Assembly: GCF_000247645.1 (NCBI RefSeq)
Contig: NZ_AHWA01000006.1
Coordinates: forward strand, 248,001-312,000
Source: Salinibacterium sp. PAMC 21357
GTDB lineage: Bacteria; Actinomycetota; Actinomycetes; Actinomycetales; Microbacteriaceae
Reading direction: 5' to 3'
DNA: 64,000 nt
Below the pieces are notes generated by a model that was not told the origin of the DNA, ran no database searches, and saw only the letters and a program-made list of their open reading frames with translations. The position numbers and the translations under genes are program-made. Of the stretch, positions 35,582-46,517 are shown piece after piece (position 1 is the stretch's first letter; each line of letters starts with the position of its first letter).

Positions 35582-36001
35582 CTAGGTGAGCCAGCACCGG
35601 TAGATCAAGCCTGACACTGCTTGCTCCGTTGTGCGAATAGTTTCGCTGAGCTCGCGGTTGCGCAAATCGCTGGCGGGAACATCAACAACTTTCCAGCCGA
35701 TGATCGCGAAAGTGGAGTTGAGGGCTTGAACCGCGCATCGAGCATCCGTATTTTCTGGCACATTAAATTGCCAATGTACGGTCACGGAGGAGTCGTCGAT
35801 TATTTCGTAGCCGGTGTCTTTTGCTTCGAACTGTGCCGGCGCTTCGAGAAGGCCACCCCAGACAAGCCAGGCGGTGAAGACCGCGACGAACCCGATCGCC
35901 ACGGTGACGACGATGACCCGGTTGTTGCGTTTAGCCTTCGGGCTGCGGCCATAACGGGCGTCGAGATCGGTGCCAGTGGCGTTACTGGATGCTGCGGGCA
36001 C
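35582..36001 (-). CDS. DUF4307 domain-containing membrane protein
   Basis: A 139-residue protein with the DUF4307 layout: an N-terminal DLDARYGR motif, one membrane span (about 28-50), then an exported domain with SVTVHWQFNVPENTDARCAVQAL. It starts with GTG after GAAGGAG. Family members in actinobacteria lie beside greA and mycothiol genes. Function is unknown. Confidence 0.83.
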   Translation of the reverse strand: MPAASSNATGTDLDARYGRSPKAKRNNRVIVVTVAIGFVAVFTAWLVWGGLLEAPAQFEAKDTGYEIIDDSSVTVHWQFNVPENTDARCAVQALNSTFAIIGWKVVDVPASDLRNRELSETIRTTEQAVSGLIYRCWLT

Positions 36002-36058
36002 TCGGTACTCCTTCGGGCGACGGTATTCTTGTCACTGCAAGGTTATTCGCAAACTCGC

Positions 36059-36469
36059 ATGATGGAATCATCGAGTGAACATTCCAGAGGACAACTGTTG
36101 ATTTCTTTCACTTCGCTCGCCATTAGCGCGATTCTCTGGACCGCGACGCCGAGCCCAGAACCTAGCGTCTATCCCGAGTACAACGGTGACGTCAACCTGG
36201 TCACGCCCGGCGTTATCGGCTTTCTGGCTACGCTTTTCATTGCTGTGGCGACGTTGCTCATCATTACGGATATGAATCGCCGCGTTCGTCGTGTTCGGTA
36301 CCGCGAGCTCGCTCAAGAGACAATTCGCAGCGAGCAGGCTGCTGGCGCTATCGATGACGCAACAACCGACCCGAGCGACGACAGCACCACCGGCACCGCC
36401 ACTGAGACAGAGTCGACCGGCGGCACCGACACAGACCCCGACGTTCCGCCTACACAACGGGCGGATTAG
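36059..36469 (+). CDS. Hypothetical membrane protein with Thr/Asp-rich tail
   Basis: A 136-residue protein divergent from the DUF4307 gene. Two hydrophobic segments (about 12-27 and 50-70) flank a short Pro-rich loop with PSPEPSVYPEY. A basic DMNRRVRRVRYRELAQE stretch and an acidic, Thr-rich low-complexity C-terminus follow. ATG 36059 and ATG 36062 are equivalent starts. I do not recognise a family. Its 3' end overlaps the hemolysin III gene by 20 bp on the opposite strand. Confidence 0.6.
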   Translation: MMESSSEHSRGQLLISFTSLAISAILWTATPSPEPSVYPEYNGDVNLVTPGVIGFLATLFIAVATLLIITDMNRRVRRVRYRELAQETIRSEQAAGAIDDATTDPSDDSTTGTATETESTGGTDTDPDVPPTQRAD

Positions 36470-37199
36470 TCGCCACGAGGAAGATGCCGACCCAGTGGCA
36501 GAGGAACGCCAGTAGCGTCAGCGTGTGAAAGATCTCGTGGAATCCGAAGACTCCGGGGATTGGGTTAGGTCGCTTGAGGCCGTAGATCACAGCGCCGACG
36601 GTGTAGAACAACCCGCCAACCATGATGAGCGTCATCATGATCCAGTTGGCTTGGAAGAAGTCGACGATGAACATCATCGCGCCCCAGCCGAGCAGGATGT
36701 ACAGCGGCACGTAGAGCCAGCGCGGCGCGCCAACCCAGAAAATTCTAAAGCCGATGCCCAGGGCGGCGCCGGTCCAGACGATCCAGAGCAGAAGGGTGGC
36801 CTTTTCGGGCGGCAGTGCCAGAACGGTGATTGGCGTGTACGAGCCGGCGATCAGCAAAAAAATGTTGGAGTGGTCGAAGCGCTTCAACAGCATCCGCGTT
36901 TTTTCGCTCCAGTTGAAGCGGTGGTAAAGCGCTGAGATGCCGAACAGCATGAGCGACGACGCAAAAAACACGGCCGAACTAATTTTGGCAGCCGCACCAT
37001 CGGCCATCACGAGCAGCACAATGCCGAGCACAATCGCCACAGGGAATGTGCCGGCGTGAATCCAGCCGCGCCAGGTGGGCTTCTGGTCAGCGGGGTCGCT
37101 CGTCATCACATCATCGACAAAAGGAAGCTCGGGAAGTCGGGATGCGTCTTCCTTTTCAACGGCCTCTGCTGCGGCGATGTCGGCGGCGTCTTGGTTCAT
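36450..37199 (-). CDS. Hemolysin III family (PAQR/YqfA-like) membrane protein
   Basis: A seven-span membrane protein of 249 residues. Family motifs are ALYHRFNWSEKTRMLLKRFDHSNIFLLIAGSYTP (SxxxH and H-D-H-S blocks) and GVFGFHEIFHTLTLLAFLCHW, which carries the C-terminal metal-binding His residues. It has an acidic N-terminal tail. Members are channels or hydrolase-like receptors of uncertain role. It is divergent from uppS. Confidence 0.86.
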   Translation of the reverse strand: MNQDAADIAAAEAVEKEDASRLPELPFVDDVMTSDPADQKPTWRGWIHAGTFPVAIVLGIVLLVMADGAAAKISSAVFFASSLMLFGISALYHRFNWSEKTRMLLKRFDHSNIFLLIAGSYTPITVLALPPEKATLLLWIVWTGAALGIGFRIFWVGAPRWLYVPLYILLGWGAMMFIVDFFQANWIMMTLIMVGGLFYTVGAVIYGLKRPNPIPGVFGFHEIFHTLTLLAFLCHWVGIFLVATNPPVV

Positions 37200-37262
37200 G
37201 CCTTCAGCTTACGCCCGGCTCGGATTCACTTGCTGCGTGCCGCAGTGGTCTAACGTAGTCCC

Positions 37263-38048
37263 GTGAGTCAGCGACAGTTTCCATACGGTCGCGGTTTTCT
37301 TTACGGTCTCTACCAGAAGAAACTGCGGCGTCAATTAGAGGGCCAGCAGTTGCCGCGCCACGTTGCCATGATCATTGATGGCAACCGGCGTTGGGCGAAG
37401 TTGAAGGACCTCGATACTGTTGCGCACGGTCATCGTGCTGGCGCCGCCAAATATCGAGAGTTTCTGGTGTGGTGCGACGATCTCGATATTTCGGTCGCAA
37501 CGCTGTACCTTCTTTCGACAGACAACCTCACTGGTCGTTCTCCCGAAGAGCTCGGTGAATTGTTCACCATCATTGGTGATCTCGCCGAAGATCTTTCTCA
37601 CTTTCGCGACTGGCGCGTTCAACACGTGGGGTCGGATGCCGGGCTGCCCGAAACTCTCAAAGCTCAGCTCGCTGGTGCGCGGGATCGCACCGCCAACAAC
37701 ACCGGACTTCATGTCAATCTGGCGATCGGCTACGGCGGGCGTCACGAAATCGCTGAAGCAATGCGCAACATCGTTCGCAACCACAGCGACGAGGGGCACA
37801 GTCTCGACGCGCTTGCTGAACTTTTGACTCCCGAACTTATTAGCGAGCACCTCTACACGAAGGGTCAGCCTGACCCAGATCTGGTCATCCGCACGTCGGG
37901 TGAGCAGCGCATTAGTGACTTCATGTTGTGGCAGACCGCTCACAGTGAGCTGTACTTCGTTGAGGCTCTCGGCCCCGATCTTCGCGAGGTGGACTTCTTG
38001 CGGGCACTGCGAGACTTTGCGCGCCGCCACCGCCGTTTCGGCGTCTAA
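37263..38048 (+). CDS. uppS: Isoprenyl transferase (cis-prenyl diphosphate synthase)
   Basis: Makes long-chain cis-polyprenyl diphosphate, the lipid carrier for peptidoglycan. The catalytic Asp and diphosphate-binding residues are in AMIIDGNRRWAK-like sequence at about residues 35-46. VATLYLLSTDNL, AIGYGGRHEIAEAMR and the C-terminal DLVIRTSGEQRISDFMLWQ follow. The length of 261 residues is typical. It starts with GTG, and TAACGT (37251-37256) lies 6 nt upstream, a leaderless pattern. Confidence 0.93.
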   Translation: MSQRQFPYGRGFLYGLYQKKLRRQLEGQQLPRHVAMIIDGNRRWAKLKDLDTVAHGHRAGAAKYREFLVWCDDLDISVATLYLLSTDNLTGRSPEELGELFTIIGDLAEDLSHFRDWRVQHVGSDAGLPETLKAQLAGARDRTANNTGLHVNLAIGYGGRHEIAEAMRNIVRNHSDEGHSLDALAELLTPELISEHLYTKGQPDPDLVIRTSGEQRISDFMLWQTAHSELYFVEALGPDLREVDFLRALRDFARRHRRFGV

Positions 38049-38223
38049 CTGCGCACGATGAATTTTGTCCCCAGTTTGTGACGCAATGGTGTCTCTTGGC
38101 GTGTCGTTGCGCCGAGAATGCGCGACAGGTTTAGCGTTCCAATATCAGGTATGGCGCCTGATCGAGACGGCCACGTAAGTTCGTTTTCGTAAAGTACTGG
38201 CCGTCTTCGCAGACTGGATCCGA

Positions 38224-39615
38224 GTGCTCGCGCACTCGGGGATGGAGTGCACGTTGGCCGACCTAGCAACCCCCAAGTCCACGATCGCCACGTCGAAGGC
38301 GGGAGGGCGGGCCCAACGACAAGCCGAGCGCACGTACGTGCTCGATACTTCCGTTTTGCTCTCCGATCCGAGTTCGATCAGACGGTTCGCCGAACACAAC
38401 GTTGTTCTGCCCGTTGTCGTGATCACCGAACTCGAAGCCAAACGAAACGACCCCGAGATTGGGTACTTCGCCAGGCAAGCGCTGCGCAGTCTTGATGAGA
38501 TGCGCATCAAGCATGAGCGACTCGATTTTCCGATTTCGGTCGGCGATGACGGTGGCACGTTACGCGTAGAACTCAACCACTCCAACATGTCTGTGCTTCC
38601 TTCTGGTTTGCAGCTCGGCGACAACGATTCCCGAATCCTTGCCGTTGCGCTGAACCTCGCCAACGAGGGGCTGGATGTCACGGTCGTCTCGAAAGATCTT
38701 CCCTTGCGAGTCAAGGCGGCATCCATCGGTCTCGCGGCCGAGGAGTATCGTGCCGAGCTTGCGGTTGATTCTGGATGGACGGGGCAGGCAGAGATTGAGT
38801 TGAGTGGCGAGCAAGTCGCGGAGCTGTATGACAAAGAAGAGCTGCACTCGCGCACGGTCGGAGATTTGCCTATCAACACGGGGCTTATCGTTCATTCGGA
38901 GCGGGGATCGGCGCTGGCTCGGGTCACGGCCAGAGGCAAAATGTCGCTCGTCCGCGGCGATCGCGACATTTTCGGTCTCCATGGCCGCAGTGCCGAACAG
39001 CGACTGGCGATCGAGATGCTGCTCGATCAAGAGTTGGGCATCGTTTCGCTTGGTGGGCGTGCAGGCACCGGCAAGTCGGCTCTGGCACTGTGTGCTGGGC
39101 TAGAGGCCGTGCTCGAGAAGCAACAGCACCGCAAGATCATGGTGTTCCGACCGCTCTATGCGGTTGGTGGCCAAGAGCTTGGGTATTTGCCGGGGGATGC
39201 TTCCGAAAAGATGAACCCGTGGGCTCAGGCAGTCTTCGACACTTTGGGTTCCGTCGTTTCAGAGAATGTGCTTGAGGAAGTCCTTGAGCGAGGTCTGCTC
39301 GAGGTGCTTCCGTTGACGCACATCCGCGGTCGCTCGTTGCACGATGCTTTCGTGATCGTGGATGAAGCTCAGTCTCTAGAACGCAATGTTCTGTTGACGG
39401 TGCTCAGCCGTATCGGTCAGAACTCTCGGGTGGTGCTTACCCACGATGTGGCGCAGCGCGACAACCTGCGCGTTGGTCGTCACGACGGTGTCGCTTCAGT
39501 GATCGAAACCCTGAAAGGCCATTCGCTTTTCGGTCACATCACGTTGACTCGCTCTGAGCGTTCAGCGATTGCCGCCCTCGTTACCGAGCTCTTGGAAGGC
39601 AACGAGCTCGCCTGA
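38224..39615 (+). CDS. PhoH family protein with N-terminal PIN domain (PhoH2)
   Basis: A 463-residue fusion of a PIN-type RNase domain (about 38-165; [32 protein letters not shown]) and a PhoH ATPase/helicase domain. Walker [14 protein letters not shown] is at about 276 and Walker [13 protein letters not shown] at about 375. Such PhoH2 proteins unwind and cut RNA. The start is uncertain: GTG 38224, ATG 38242 and TTG 38254 are in frame and none has a convincing ribosome-binding site. Confidence 0.9.
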   Translation: MLAHSGMECTLADLATPKSTIATSKAGGRAQRQAERTYVLDTSVLLSDPSSIRRFAEHNVVLPVVVITELEAKRNDPEIGYFARQALRSLDEMRIKHERLDFPISVGDDGGTLRVELNHSNMSVLPSGLQLGDNDSRILAVALNLANEGLDVTVVSKDLPLRVKAASIGLAAEEYRAELAVDSGWTGQAEIELSGEQVAELYDKEELHSRTVGDLPINTGLIVHSERGSALARVTARGKMSLVRGDRDIFGLHGRSAEQRLAIEMLLDQELGIVSLGGRAGTGKSALALCAGLEAVLEKQQHRKIMVFRPLYAVGGQELGYLPGDASEKMNPWAQAVFDTLGSVVSENVLEEVLERGLLEVLPLTHIRGRSLHDAFVIVDEAQSLERNVLLTVLSRIGQNSRVVLTHDVAQRDNLRVGRHDGVASVIETLKGHSLFGHITLTRSERSAIAALVTELLEGNELA

Positions 39616-39688
39616 CAATTCCCTTTCGATGTCTGAGCGCGCCGCGCAAGGGTTAGCACGGCGCGCTTAGGCAACGTAAGGTTTTCTC

Positions 39689-40456
39689 GTGGGCTCGTTC
39701 TGGTGGTTTCTCGCGGTTCCCTTAGGGATCGCAGCGGTGTGGGCGATTCTTGCTCCCCGAAATCAGTGGCGGAGCCTTTTCTCCTCTTCGGTGGCGAATG
39801 CCCACAGTTCAGAGCCCGGCGGTGCCGCGTTCGCCTACCGTCAAGTGATTGCCGCGATTGCCCTCGGCGGCGCACTATTGATGATCGTGCTCACCATGGT
39901 GTGGGGTGCTGCGCGCGAGCCGGTCGCGCCCCCAGAGACCAGTGGCATCGAGCAGACGTGGGGCGCTCCCCAGCCGCTCTTGGTCTACCGCACGTTCCAG
40001 CTGAGCACTGCCGGTGATGCGACCCTCGTCAACGTGCCGATCGATAGCTATTTGCCGGTGAATGACGAAGAACGAGCGCCACTCTATTTGCTCGACCTTG
40101 AACCTTTTTCTCGGCTGGGAACGACAAACATTCCCGGTTATATCGGCAGCCAGCCGAGCGAGACTGACTCCACGATCAGCCGGGCGGATGTTGTCGTGAA
40201 GGTGCGCGGGCCGCTGCTGTGCGTGCCGCGTCGTGTTGTGGCGATTGAGACACCGGAACGCGTTCAGATTGCGGTCCTTTATGGCCTGCCAACGCCGAGC
40301 GATGGTTCAGTGCCCGACAACATTGCGGGCTGCCCTCTTGACGAAGATCTCACTGCCTCGGTGCTCATCCCGATCAATTTGAGTGACCCCATAGGAAAAC
40401 GCACCGTCGAAACTCTCGACGGTGCGCCCCTAATGATGGTGAATCCCGGCAGCTAG
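39689..40456 (+). CDS. Hypothetical membrane protein, divergence unclear
   Basis: A 255-residue protein with an N-terminal span (about 3-22) and a second span (about 50-70), followed by an exported domain of about 180 residues with [21 protein letters not shown] and [22 protein letters not shown]. No family is recognised. It starts with GTG after TAAGG. It ends 4 bp inside the convergent fumC gene. Confidence 0.65.
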   Translation: MGSFWWFLAVPLGIAAVWAILAPRNQWRSLFSSSVANAHSSEPGGAAFAYRQVIAAIALGGALLMIVLTMVWGAAREPVAPPETSGIEQTWGAPQPLLVYRTFQLSTAGDATLVNVPIDSYLPVNDEERAPLYLLDLEPFSRLGTTNIPGYIGSQPSETDSTISRADVVVKVRGPLLCVPRRVVAIETPERVQIAVLYGLPTPSDGSVPDNIAGCPLDEDLTASVLIPINLSDPIGKRTVETLDGAPLMMVNPGS

Positions 40457-41850
40457 CCCGGCGTTGTCATCGACAGAACGTCGAGGGCGGCATCCAGCTG
40501 TTCGATGGTGACTTCGCCACGCTCAACGAAGCCGAGGTCGATGACGGCTTCGCGCACCGTGATCGATTGCGCTACGGCGTGCTTAGCAATCTTGGACGCC
40601 GCTTCGTAACCGATGATCTTGTTGAGCGGTGTCACGATCGACGGCGACGATTCTGCGAGAGCGAGGGCGCGCTCGAGGTTAGCTTCGAGACCGTCGACGG
40701 TCTTGTCGGCAAGAGCTCGCAGCGAGTTCGACAGCAGGCGGCTCGACTCGAGCAGCGACGTGCCCATGACGGGAATCGCCACGTTGAGTTCGAAGGCTCC
40801 GGATGCTCCACCCCAGGCGATCGTCGCATCGTTGCCGATGACGCGGGCACAGACCATGAGAACGGCTTCGGGGATGACGGGGTTGACCTTGCCGGGCATG
40901 ATCGATGATCCTGGCTGCAGGTCGGGGATCTGCAGTTCGCCAAGACCTGTGTTAGGGCCCGAGCCCATCCAGCGCAGGTCGTTGCAAATCTTGGTGACTG
41001 AAACGGCGATAACGCGTAGGGCGCCGGATGCTTCGACGAGTGAGTCGCGGGCGCCCTGAGCTTCGAAGTGATCTTCGGCTTCGGTGATGGGCAGACCTGA
41101 GTTCTCGGCCAGAATCTCAATCACGCGCTGGGGGAAGCCCAGAGGAGTGTTGATTCCGGTGCCGACAGCGGTGCCACCGAGGGGAACTTCTGCGACGCGC
41201 GGGATGGTGGACTGCACTCGAGCGATACCGAGACGGATCTGGCGTGCGTAACCCGCAAATTCTTGACCGAGGGTGACGGGAGTGGCATCCATGAGGTGGG
41301 TGCGGCCAGCCTTGACGGCGCCCTTCCAGAGTTCTGCCTTGACGTCTAACGCTGCGGCGAGGTGCTCAAGCGAGGGGATGAGGTCACCGATCAGCGCACC
41401 GGTCACAGCGAGGTGCACCGAGGTGGGAAACACGTCGTTCGACGACTGTGACGCATTCACGTGGTCGTTGGGGTGAACGGGGCTGCCGAGGGAATCACTC
41501 GCGAGGCGGGCAAGCACTTCGTTCATGTTCATGTTCGAGGAGGTGCCACTGCCGGTCTGGTAGGTGTCAACCGGGAATTGGTTGTGGTGCTGGCCATCAA
41601 TAATTTGGTCGGCAGCGCCAACGATGGCGTCGGCGATGGCTGCGTCAAGCTTGCCGAGCTCGCTATTGGTGATCGCTGCTGCGCGCTTGACTCGGGCGAG
41701 AGCTACGATCTGGGCGGGCTCAAGGCCTGTGCCCGAGATGGGAAAGTTCTCCACTGCGCGCTGCGTTTGAGCGCCGTAGAGGGCATCCTTGGGCACGCGT
41801 ACTTCGCCCATGGTGTCGTGTTCAATGCGGTATTCGGTGGAACTCGTCAC
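40453..41850 (-). CDS. fumC: Class II fumarate hydratase
   Basis: A TCA-cycle enzyme interconverting fumarate and malate. The signature [11 protein letters not shown] (about residue 315), [14 protein letters not shown] and the N-terminal [23 protein letters not shown] are all present. The length of 465 residues is normal. It is followed upstream by a carbonic anhydrase gene on the same strand, with a 55-bp gap. Confidence 0.96.
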   Translation of the reverse strand: MTSSTEYRIEHDTMGEVRVPKDALYGAQTQRAVENFPISGTGLEPAQIVALARVKRAAAITNSELGKLDAAIADAIVGAADQIIDGQHHNQFPVDTYQTGSGTSSNMNMNEVLARLASDSLGSPVHPNDHVNASQSSNDVFPTSVHLAVTGALIGDLIPSLEHLAAALDVKAELWKGAVKAGRTHLMDATPVTLGQEFAGYARQIRLGIARVQSTIPRVAEVPLGGTAVGTGINTPLGFPQRVIEILAENSGLPITEAEDHFEAQGARDSLVEASGALRVIAVSVTKICNDLRWMGSGPNTGLGELQIPDLQPGSSIMPGKVNPVIPEAVLMVCARVIGNDATIAWGGASGAFELNVAIPVMGTSLLESSRLLSNSLRALADKTVDGLEANLERALALAESSPSIVTPLNKIIGYEAASKIAKHAVAQSITVREAVIDLGFVERGEVTIEQLDAALDVLSMTTPG

Positions 41851-41905
41851 AGCGTTGTAATCCTTTGTTTGCGAGCGAATTGGGGTGAGAACGTGGTGGA
41901 GGGCG

Positions 41906-42547
41906 CTAGACCGTGCCGACGACGACGTCGGGCACAGCTCTACCTTCGAGCAAGCGGTAATTCGCGCCCACTACGGCAAGCGTACCCGCGGCAATTGCGT
42001 CGCTGATGAGCTCAGACGAACTCACCAATTCGGCGATGGTTTCGCGCAAGTGTTCGCGTCCAACATCGGTGGAGCTAATGGACTGGATGTCGACGGCTCC
42101 GGTCTCGCTGCCCGCAACGCGGCGCACGGCGGGCACGATCTTCGAGATGAGCGACTGGATGTGCGGGGGGAGCGCGGGGGCATCGGCCGCTTGGGATTCG
42201 ATGGCTGCGGCGACCGCGCCACATTCGTCATGGCCGAGAACGAGAATGAGGGGAACATTGAGTACACCAACGGCGTATTCAAGGGAGCCGATTACGGAGT
42301 CAGAGATAATCTGGCCGGCGTTGCGCACCACAAAGAGATCACCGAGGCCTTTGTCGAAAATGATTTCGGCAGCGAGTCGCGAATCGCTGCAGCCGAAGAG
42401 CGCAGCGTGAGGTGCTTGAGCCATGGCAAGTTCGGTGCGCCGCTCAACGTCTTGGCGCGGGTGGTTGGGCTCGCCAGCGACGAATCGCTCGTTGCCGCGT
42501 GCCATCTCATTCCAGACCTGTGCGGGTGTTCTGGTGGGATTCGTCAT
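41906..42547 (-). CDS. Beta-class carbonic anhydrase
   Basis: Interconverts CO2 and bicarbonate. The zinc ligands are in [11 protein letters not shown] (Cys-x-Asp-x-Arg) and [12 protein letters not shown] (His-x2-Cys). The N-terminal [22 protein letters not shown] is typical. The length of 213 residues is usual. Its start overlaps the end of the DUF4245 gene (ATGA at 42544-42547), so the two are co-translated. Confidence 0.93.
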   Translation of the reverse strand: MTNPTRTPAQVWNEMARGNERFVAGEPNHPRQDVERRTELAMAQAPHAALFGCSDSRLAAEIIFDKGLGDLFVVRNAGQIISDSVIGSLEYAVGVLNVPLILVLGHDECGAVAAAIESQAADAPALPPHIQSLISKIVPAVRRVAGSETGAVDIQSISSTDVGREHLRETIAELVSSSELISDAIAAGTLAVVGANYRLLEGRAVPDVVVGTV

Positions 42548-43197
42548 TGCGCCTCTGCCTTTGCCTCGGCCGCGATTGCCGCTGCCAATAGGTCGAACTG
42601 GTCATTTGCGGCTGTGCCGTGTAACACCACGGTGCTGCCGGCAATCGTCGCCGACATTGAGTATGCGTAATTTCCGGTGTCTGAGGAAGAGCGACGGTCA
42701 AAAATTGTCCAGTCGAGTCCGTCGATCGTTGTCGTGTCGTTGGCTAGAGCGCCATCGGTGGCGAGCGAGAGCCACGTGTCATTTGCGTCGATTCCCTGCT
42801 CCAAGGCGATGAACTGTGCCGAGCTGGAGGATGAGGCCGGGGTAACGAAGCCGATGTACCAGGTTTGCACCGAAGAGCTGGTGCCCAGCCGGGCCGAATT
42901 CGCGTACCAGTCCGCGGGCAGGGTGGGGGCAATCAGCGGCTCGCTTGCACCGGTTTGAGCATCAGCGGCAATTGTTTGGTAGTCAGCGGTGACCGCGGTT
43001 TCATCGCCGGGGCGAACGACCACCAAGACAAGAAACAGAACAATGCCGAGAGAAGCGACCGTGGCAATAACAAGATTAAACAGGGTCTGATTCGCGCGAT
43101 GCTTGCGAGAGTTTTCTGCCTTGCGCGCGAAAGTTTCTTCGGGAGTTTCGGGCCGCCCCAACTCGGCGACGATGCGTGGCTCGGTGCTCTTGGCCAT
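42544..43197 (-). CDS. DUF4245 domain-containing membrane protein
   Basis: A 217-residue actinobacterial protein. A cytoplasmic N-terminus with AELGRPETPEETFARKAE is followed by one span (about 42-62) and an exported DUF4245 domain with LPADWYANSARL and VQTWYIGFVTP. Function is unknown. In actinobacteria this family regularly lies between xseB and fumarase/GlpX genes, as here. It overlaps the xseB gene end by 1 bp. Confidence 0.85.
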   Translation of the reverse strand: MAKSTEPRIVAELGRPETPEETFARKAENSRKHRANQTLFNLVIATVASLGIVLFLVLVVVRPGDETAVTADYQTIAADAQTGASEPLIAPTLPADWYANSARLGTSSSVQTWYIGFVTPASSSSSAQFIALEQGIDANDTWLSLATDGALANDTTTIDGLDWTIFDRRSSSDTGNYAYSMSATIAGSTVVLHGTAANDQFDLLAAAIAAEAKAEAQ

Positions 43198-43463
43198 TAC
43201 TGGTCAGCGCTCGCGTCGCCCGCGTTGTCATCATCGTCAGACGCCGATGCTGGCGCAGCACTTCGAGCAGCATCGAGGCGAGCCCGTGCACCGATCAGCC
43301 ACTCCTCGCAGCGCTGGGCTAGCGTCTCACCGCGCTCCCACAGAGCAAGCGACTGCTCGAGCGTCGCGGAGCCCTGCTCTAGTTCATTGACAACGGAAAT
43401 GAGTTCGTCCCGAGCCTGTTCATAACTGAGGTCACTGACGGGGGTCTCGTTGGGGGTAGCCAC
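43197..43463 (-). CDS. xseB: Exodeoxyribonuclease VII small subunit
   Basis: An 88-residue helical subunit. The signature [20 protein letters not shown], then [22 protein letters not shown], is unmistakable. It binds XseA to form the single-strand-specific exonuclease VII. An acidic tail follows. It lies 19 bp downstream of xseA in the same operon. Confidence 0.94.
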   Translation of the reverse strand: MATPNETPVSDLSYEQARDELISVVNELEQGSATLEQSLALWERGETLAQRCEEWLIGARARLDAARSAAPASASDDDDNAGDASADQ

Positions 43464-43482
43464 GATGTAATTCTACTGTTCT

Positions 43483-44703
43483 CTAGGTGTCTGTCGGCTG
43501 GCCGGAGACAGTGGTGGAAATCTTGCCGTCGGCAACGGTGAGCAGGAGCTCAGTGCCGTCGGGGGCATCGGCGGTCGACCGCACAGCACTGCCATCAGGC
43601 AACTGAGCGATCGCATAGCCACGCTGAAGGGTGCGTTGCGGAGACAGGGCGCGCAACTGGCCAGTGAGCTCGGTCACACCAGCATGCGCTTTCTCGATCG
43701 CCCGTTCCACAAGCTCATTGCTGCGCGAAACGTAGCGCGACAGTTCATCGGCGTGCGCATCGACAAGTGACACCGGGTTCGCCAGCACCGGTCTGGTGCG
43801 CAACGATTCCAACCGGTCACCCTCATAGGTGAGCCGCTGAGTGACGCGCAGGCGCATCCCTGATCGCGCCTGCTGCACGCGGCTCAGCTCTTCAGCAACA
43901 TCCGGAACAACCCGCTTAGCGGCATCAGTGGGAGTGGATGCTCGCAAGTCGGCAACCTCATCGAGCAACGGTCGGTCGTTCTCATGCCCAATCGCCGAGA
44001 CCAGAGGAGTCACGCACTCAGCGGCAGTGCGCACGAGCGACTCATCGCTAAACACGAGCAGGTTCTGAAAATCTCCGCCACCTCGGGCAACGATGATGAC
44101 ATCGACCTCGGGGTCGGCATCCAACGCTCGAATCGCTTTCGTCACTTCGCCAACGGCGCGCTCGCCCTGAACCGCAGCATGCACGGTACGAAACTTCACG
44201 GCAGGCCACCGCAACTGGGCGTTACGCAGCACATCTTTCTCGGCGTCGCTGTCTTTGCCGGTTACGAGACCGATGCAATTGGGCAAGAAGGGGAGCGGCT
44301 TCTTGCCTTCGAAGAGGCCCTCAGCGCGCAGTTTTTGGCGCAGCAGTTCAAGCTTCTCGAGAAGATCGCCGAGGCCAACGTGGCGCATCTCCAACACCTG
44401 CATGGTGAGTGTTCCGCCCTTGACCCAATAGTTGGGTTTGACGAGCGCAACGACCCGGTCGCCCTGCTTGAGATCGGTGGGAAGCTTGGTGCGAACCGAC
44501 GACCAGACGGTGAAGGAAATTGTGGCATCCACTTCAAGGTCTTTGAGCTTGCCGTAAATGTTGCCGCCCGAACCGCCCCACTGGGTGATCTCGCCTTCAA
44601 CCCACGCGGTGCCGAGTCGTTCAATCCAGCCGCGAACCTTTTGCGACAGCACTGATACTGGCCACGGAGTATCAACGGTGGGCGGGCCCTCTGTGAACGT
44701 CAC
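43483..44703 (-). CDS. xseA: Exodeoxyribonuclease VII large subunit
   Basis: The catalytic subunit, 406 residues. An N-terminal OB fold (VEGEITQWGGSGGNIYGKLKD) leads to the nuclease core with LVTGKDSDAEKDVL and VIIVARGGGDFQNLLVFSDE, followed by coiled coil and the C-terminal SPQRTLQRGYAIAQ. It is divergent from ispH with a 96-bp gap. Confidence 0.94.
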   Translation of the reverse strand: MTFTEGPPTVDTPWPVSVLSQKVRGWIERLGTAWVEGEITQWGGSGGNIYGKLKDLEVDATISFTVWSSVRTKLPTDLKQGDRVVALVKPNYWVKGGTLTMQVLEMRHVGLGDLLEKLELLRQKLRAEGLFEGKKPLPFLPNCIGLVTGKDSDAEKDVLRNAQLRWPAVKFRTVHAAVQGERAVGEVTKAIRALDADPEVDVIIVARGGGDFQNLLVFSDESLVRTAAECVTPLVSAIGHENDRPLLDEVADLRASTPTDAAKRVVPDVAEELSRVQQARSGMRLRVTQRLTYEGDRLESLRTRPVLANPVSLVDAHADELSRYVSRSNELVERAIEKAHAGVTELTGQLRALSPQRTLQRGYAIAQLPDGSAVRSTADAPDGTELLLTVADGKISTTVSGQPTDT

Positions 44704-44799
44704 CTAGCCTCCTCAAGCTTGTGATTACAGGGTAGAGGATGCCGCTGATACCGCAGTGCGCTCGGCGTTTGTGCAGCGGTGTTCGGTAGAATGAATTAG

Positions 44800-45885
44800 G
44801 TGAGCACCATTTCTAACGGAAGCGCCCAAGCGCTAGCAATGCCGGCGATGCCTGCACGCCGCGAACAGCTGAAAGATCTGCCCGTTGCTGGCGGCAAACG
44901 TGTGCTGTTGGCTGCTCCTCGTGGGTACTGTGCAGGAGTAGATCGAGCTGTCATTGCTGTCGAGAAAGCGCTCGCCAACTACGGCGCCCCTATCTACGTA
45001 CGCAAGCAGATTGTGCACAACATCCACGTTGTGACAACCCTTGAGGCTCAAGGCGCAATTTTTGTGGATGAAGTAGAAGAAGTTCCCGAAGGTTCAACCG
45101 TGGTGTTCTCCGCCCACGGCGTCTCGCCAGCAGTCGTCAAGGGTGCTGCCGACCGTGAACTGCACGCCATCGATGCAACCTGCCCGCTCGTCACCAAGGT
45201 GCACCGCGAAGCCACCCGTTTCGCCCGCGACAACTACCAAATCTTGCTCATCGGCCACCACGGTCACGAAGAAGTTGAAGGCACGATGGGCCACGCTCCC
45301 GAGCGCACCATCCTCGTGAACAGTCCCGCCGATGTTCCCCACATTGTGGTCGAGAACACCGACAACCTCGTGTGGCTTTCGCAAACCACGCTGAGCGTCG
45401 ACGAAACCATGGAGACCGTTCGCCTGCTGCGCGAACGCTTTCCCACCCTGCAAGACCCGCCGAGCGACGACATTTGTTACGCCACTCAAAACCGTCAAGT
45501 GGCCATCAAGAAGGTTGCCGAAGAGGCAGAACTCGTAATCGTGGTCGGCAGCGCAAACAGCTCAAATACGGTGCGACTGGTGGATGTCGCCCTCGAGTAC
45601 GGCGCCAAGGCCGCCTACCGCGTTGACTACGCCAGCGAAATCAAACAGGAGTGGCTCGACGGCATCTCGACCGTCGGTGTCACCAGCGGAGCATCCGTTC
45701 CTGAAGTACTTGTTCAAGAAGTTCTCGCCGACCTTGCTGACGCAGGCTACGGCGATGTGTCCAGCGTGGTGACCGCCGAGGAAGATCTCATGTTCTCGCT
45801 ACCCAAAGAACTGCGCACCGATGCTGCAGGCAACCCCGACGAGCGTGGCCTAGGCGGGCGCAATCGCAAACTTGATTGGCAATAA
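44800..45885 (+). CDS. ispH: 4-hydroxy-3-methylbut-2-enyl diphosphate reductase
   Basis: The last enzyme of the MEP isoprenoid pathway, an iron-sulfur protein making IPP and DMAPP. Cluster cysteines are in [12 protein letters not shown] (Cys about 44), [11 protein letters not shown] and [11 protein letters not shown]. The [11 protein letters not shown] substrate loop is present. The length of 361 residues is typical. It starts with GTG; TAGAAT (44787-44792) lies 7 nt upstream, a leaderless pattern. The DUF6264 gene follows after 3 bp. Confidence 0.96.
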   Translation: MSTISNGSAQALAMPAMPARREQLKDLPVAGGKRVLLAAPRGYCAGVDRAVIAVEKALANYGAPIYVRKQIVHNIHVVTTLEAQGAIFVDEVEEVPEGSTVVFSAHGVSPAVVKGAADRELHAIDATCPLVTKVHREATRFARDNYQILLIGHHGHEEVEGTMGHAPERTILVNSPADVPHIVVENTDNLVWLSQTTLSVDETMETVRLLRERFPTLQDPPSDDICYATQNRQVAIKKVAEEAELVIVVGSANSSNTVRLVDVALEYGAKAAYRVDYASEIKQEWLDGISTVGVTSGASVPEVLVQEVLADLADAGYGDVSSVVTAEEDLMFSLPKELRTDAAGNPDERGLGGRNRKLDWQ

Positions 45886-45888
45886 CGG

Positions 45889-46443
45889 ATGACTGACCCG
45901 AGACCCCGCCCCCAATACGGCGAATACGCTCCACTACCCGCCGACGTTCCCGAGGGTGAAAGCTCTAACGTTATTGAGCAACCCAGTTCGCCAGCGGGCG
46001 CGCAGTACCCTGCCCCGCAGACCGCCCAGCTAACGAATGCGTCAGTGGCTGGCCCGACCACCACGGCCGAGCGCCCCCGTCGTCGGTGGGATGTCATGAT
46101 CACCTCGATGTTGCTCTTTATCGGCGTTTTCGACATCTTCGCCTACTTCTCCACCTTCGCAAATCTCGGACCATTCCTGGCCGAAGGGCTCGCGACTCAG
46201 GGCCTCGAAGGCTTTGCTTCCGAAGACTCAGCGACCCAAGCGGGCAGCATCCTCAACATTGTTCGCATCAGCATTCTGGTGATCGCCATCATCATGGCGC
46301 TGCGGCAAGTGCAACGCAATCGAATTGCATTCTGGATTCCGCTCGCAGGCGCAGCGCTTTCAGGCATCGTCGTTGTCAGCGTGCTCACCGCAGTGCTCAT
46401 CGGCGATCCAGCATTTCTGGAGTACGCAAACAATCAGCGCTAG
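45889..46443 (+). CDS. DUF6264 family membrane protein
   Basis: A 184-residue membrane protein. A Pro-rich cytoplasmic N-terminus (about 1-65) is followed by four predicted spans, with MLLFIGVFDIFAYFSTF first. I recall DUF6264 as a Microbacteriaceae-centred family of unknown function. It is 3 bp behind ispH and ends at a strong terminator. Confidence 0.75.
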   Translation: MTDPRPRPQYGEYAPLPADVPEGESSNVIEQPSSPAGAQYPAPQTAQLTNASVAGPTTTAERPRRRWDVMITSMLLFIGVFDIFAYFSTFANLGPFLAEGLATQGLEGFASEDSATQAGSILNIVRISILVIAIIMALRQVQRNRIAFWIPLAGAALSGIVVVSVLTAVLIGDPAFLEYANNQR

Positions 46444-46517
46444 TGCTCGCAGCGCGAGGCTGAGCTTGGCAGCGCATGGCTTCGCACGCTAGTGCCCTGT
46501 TCGGTACCCTGTTAACG

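Noticed and set aside
35621-36058. Long N-terminal extension of the hypothetical protein at 36059
   Set aside because: It runs antisense through the DUF4307 gene; the membrane protein begins naturally at 36059.
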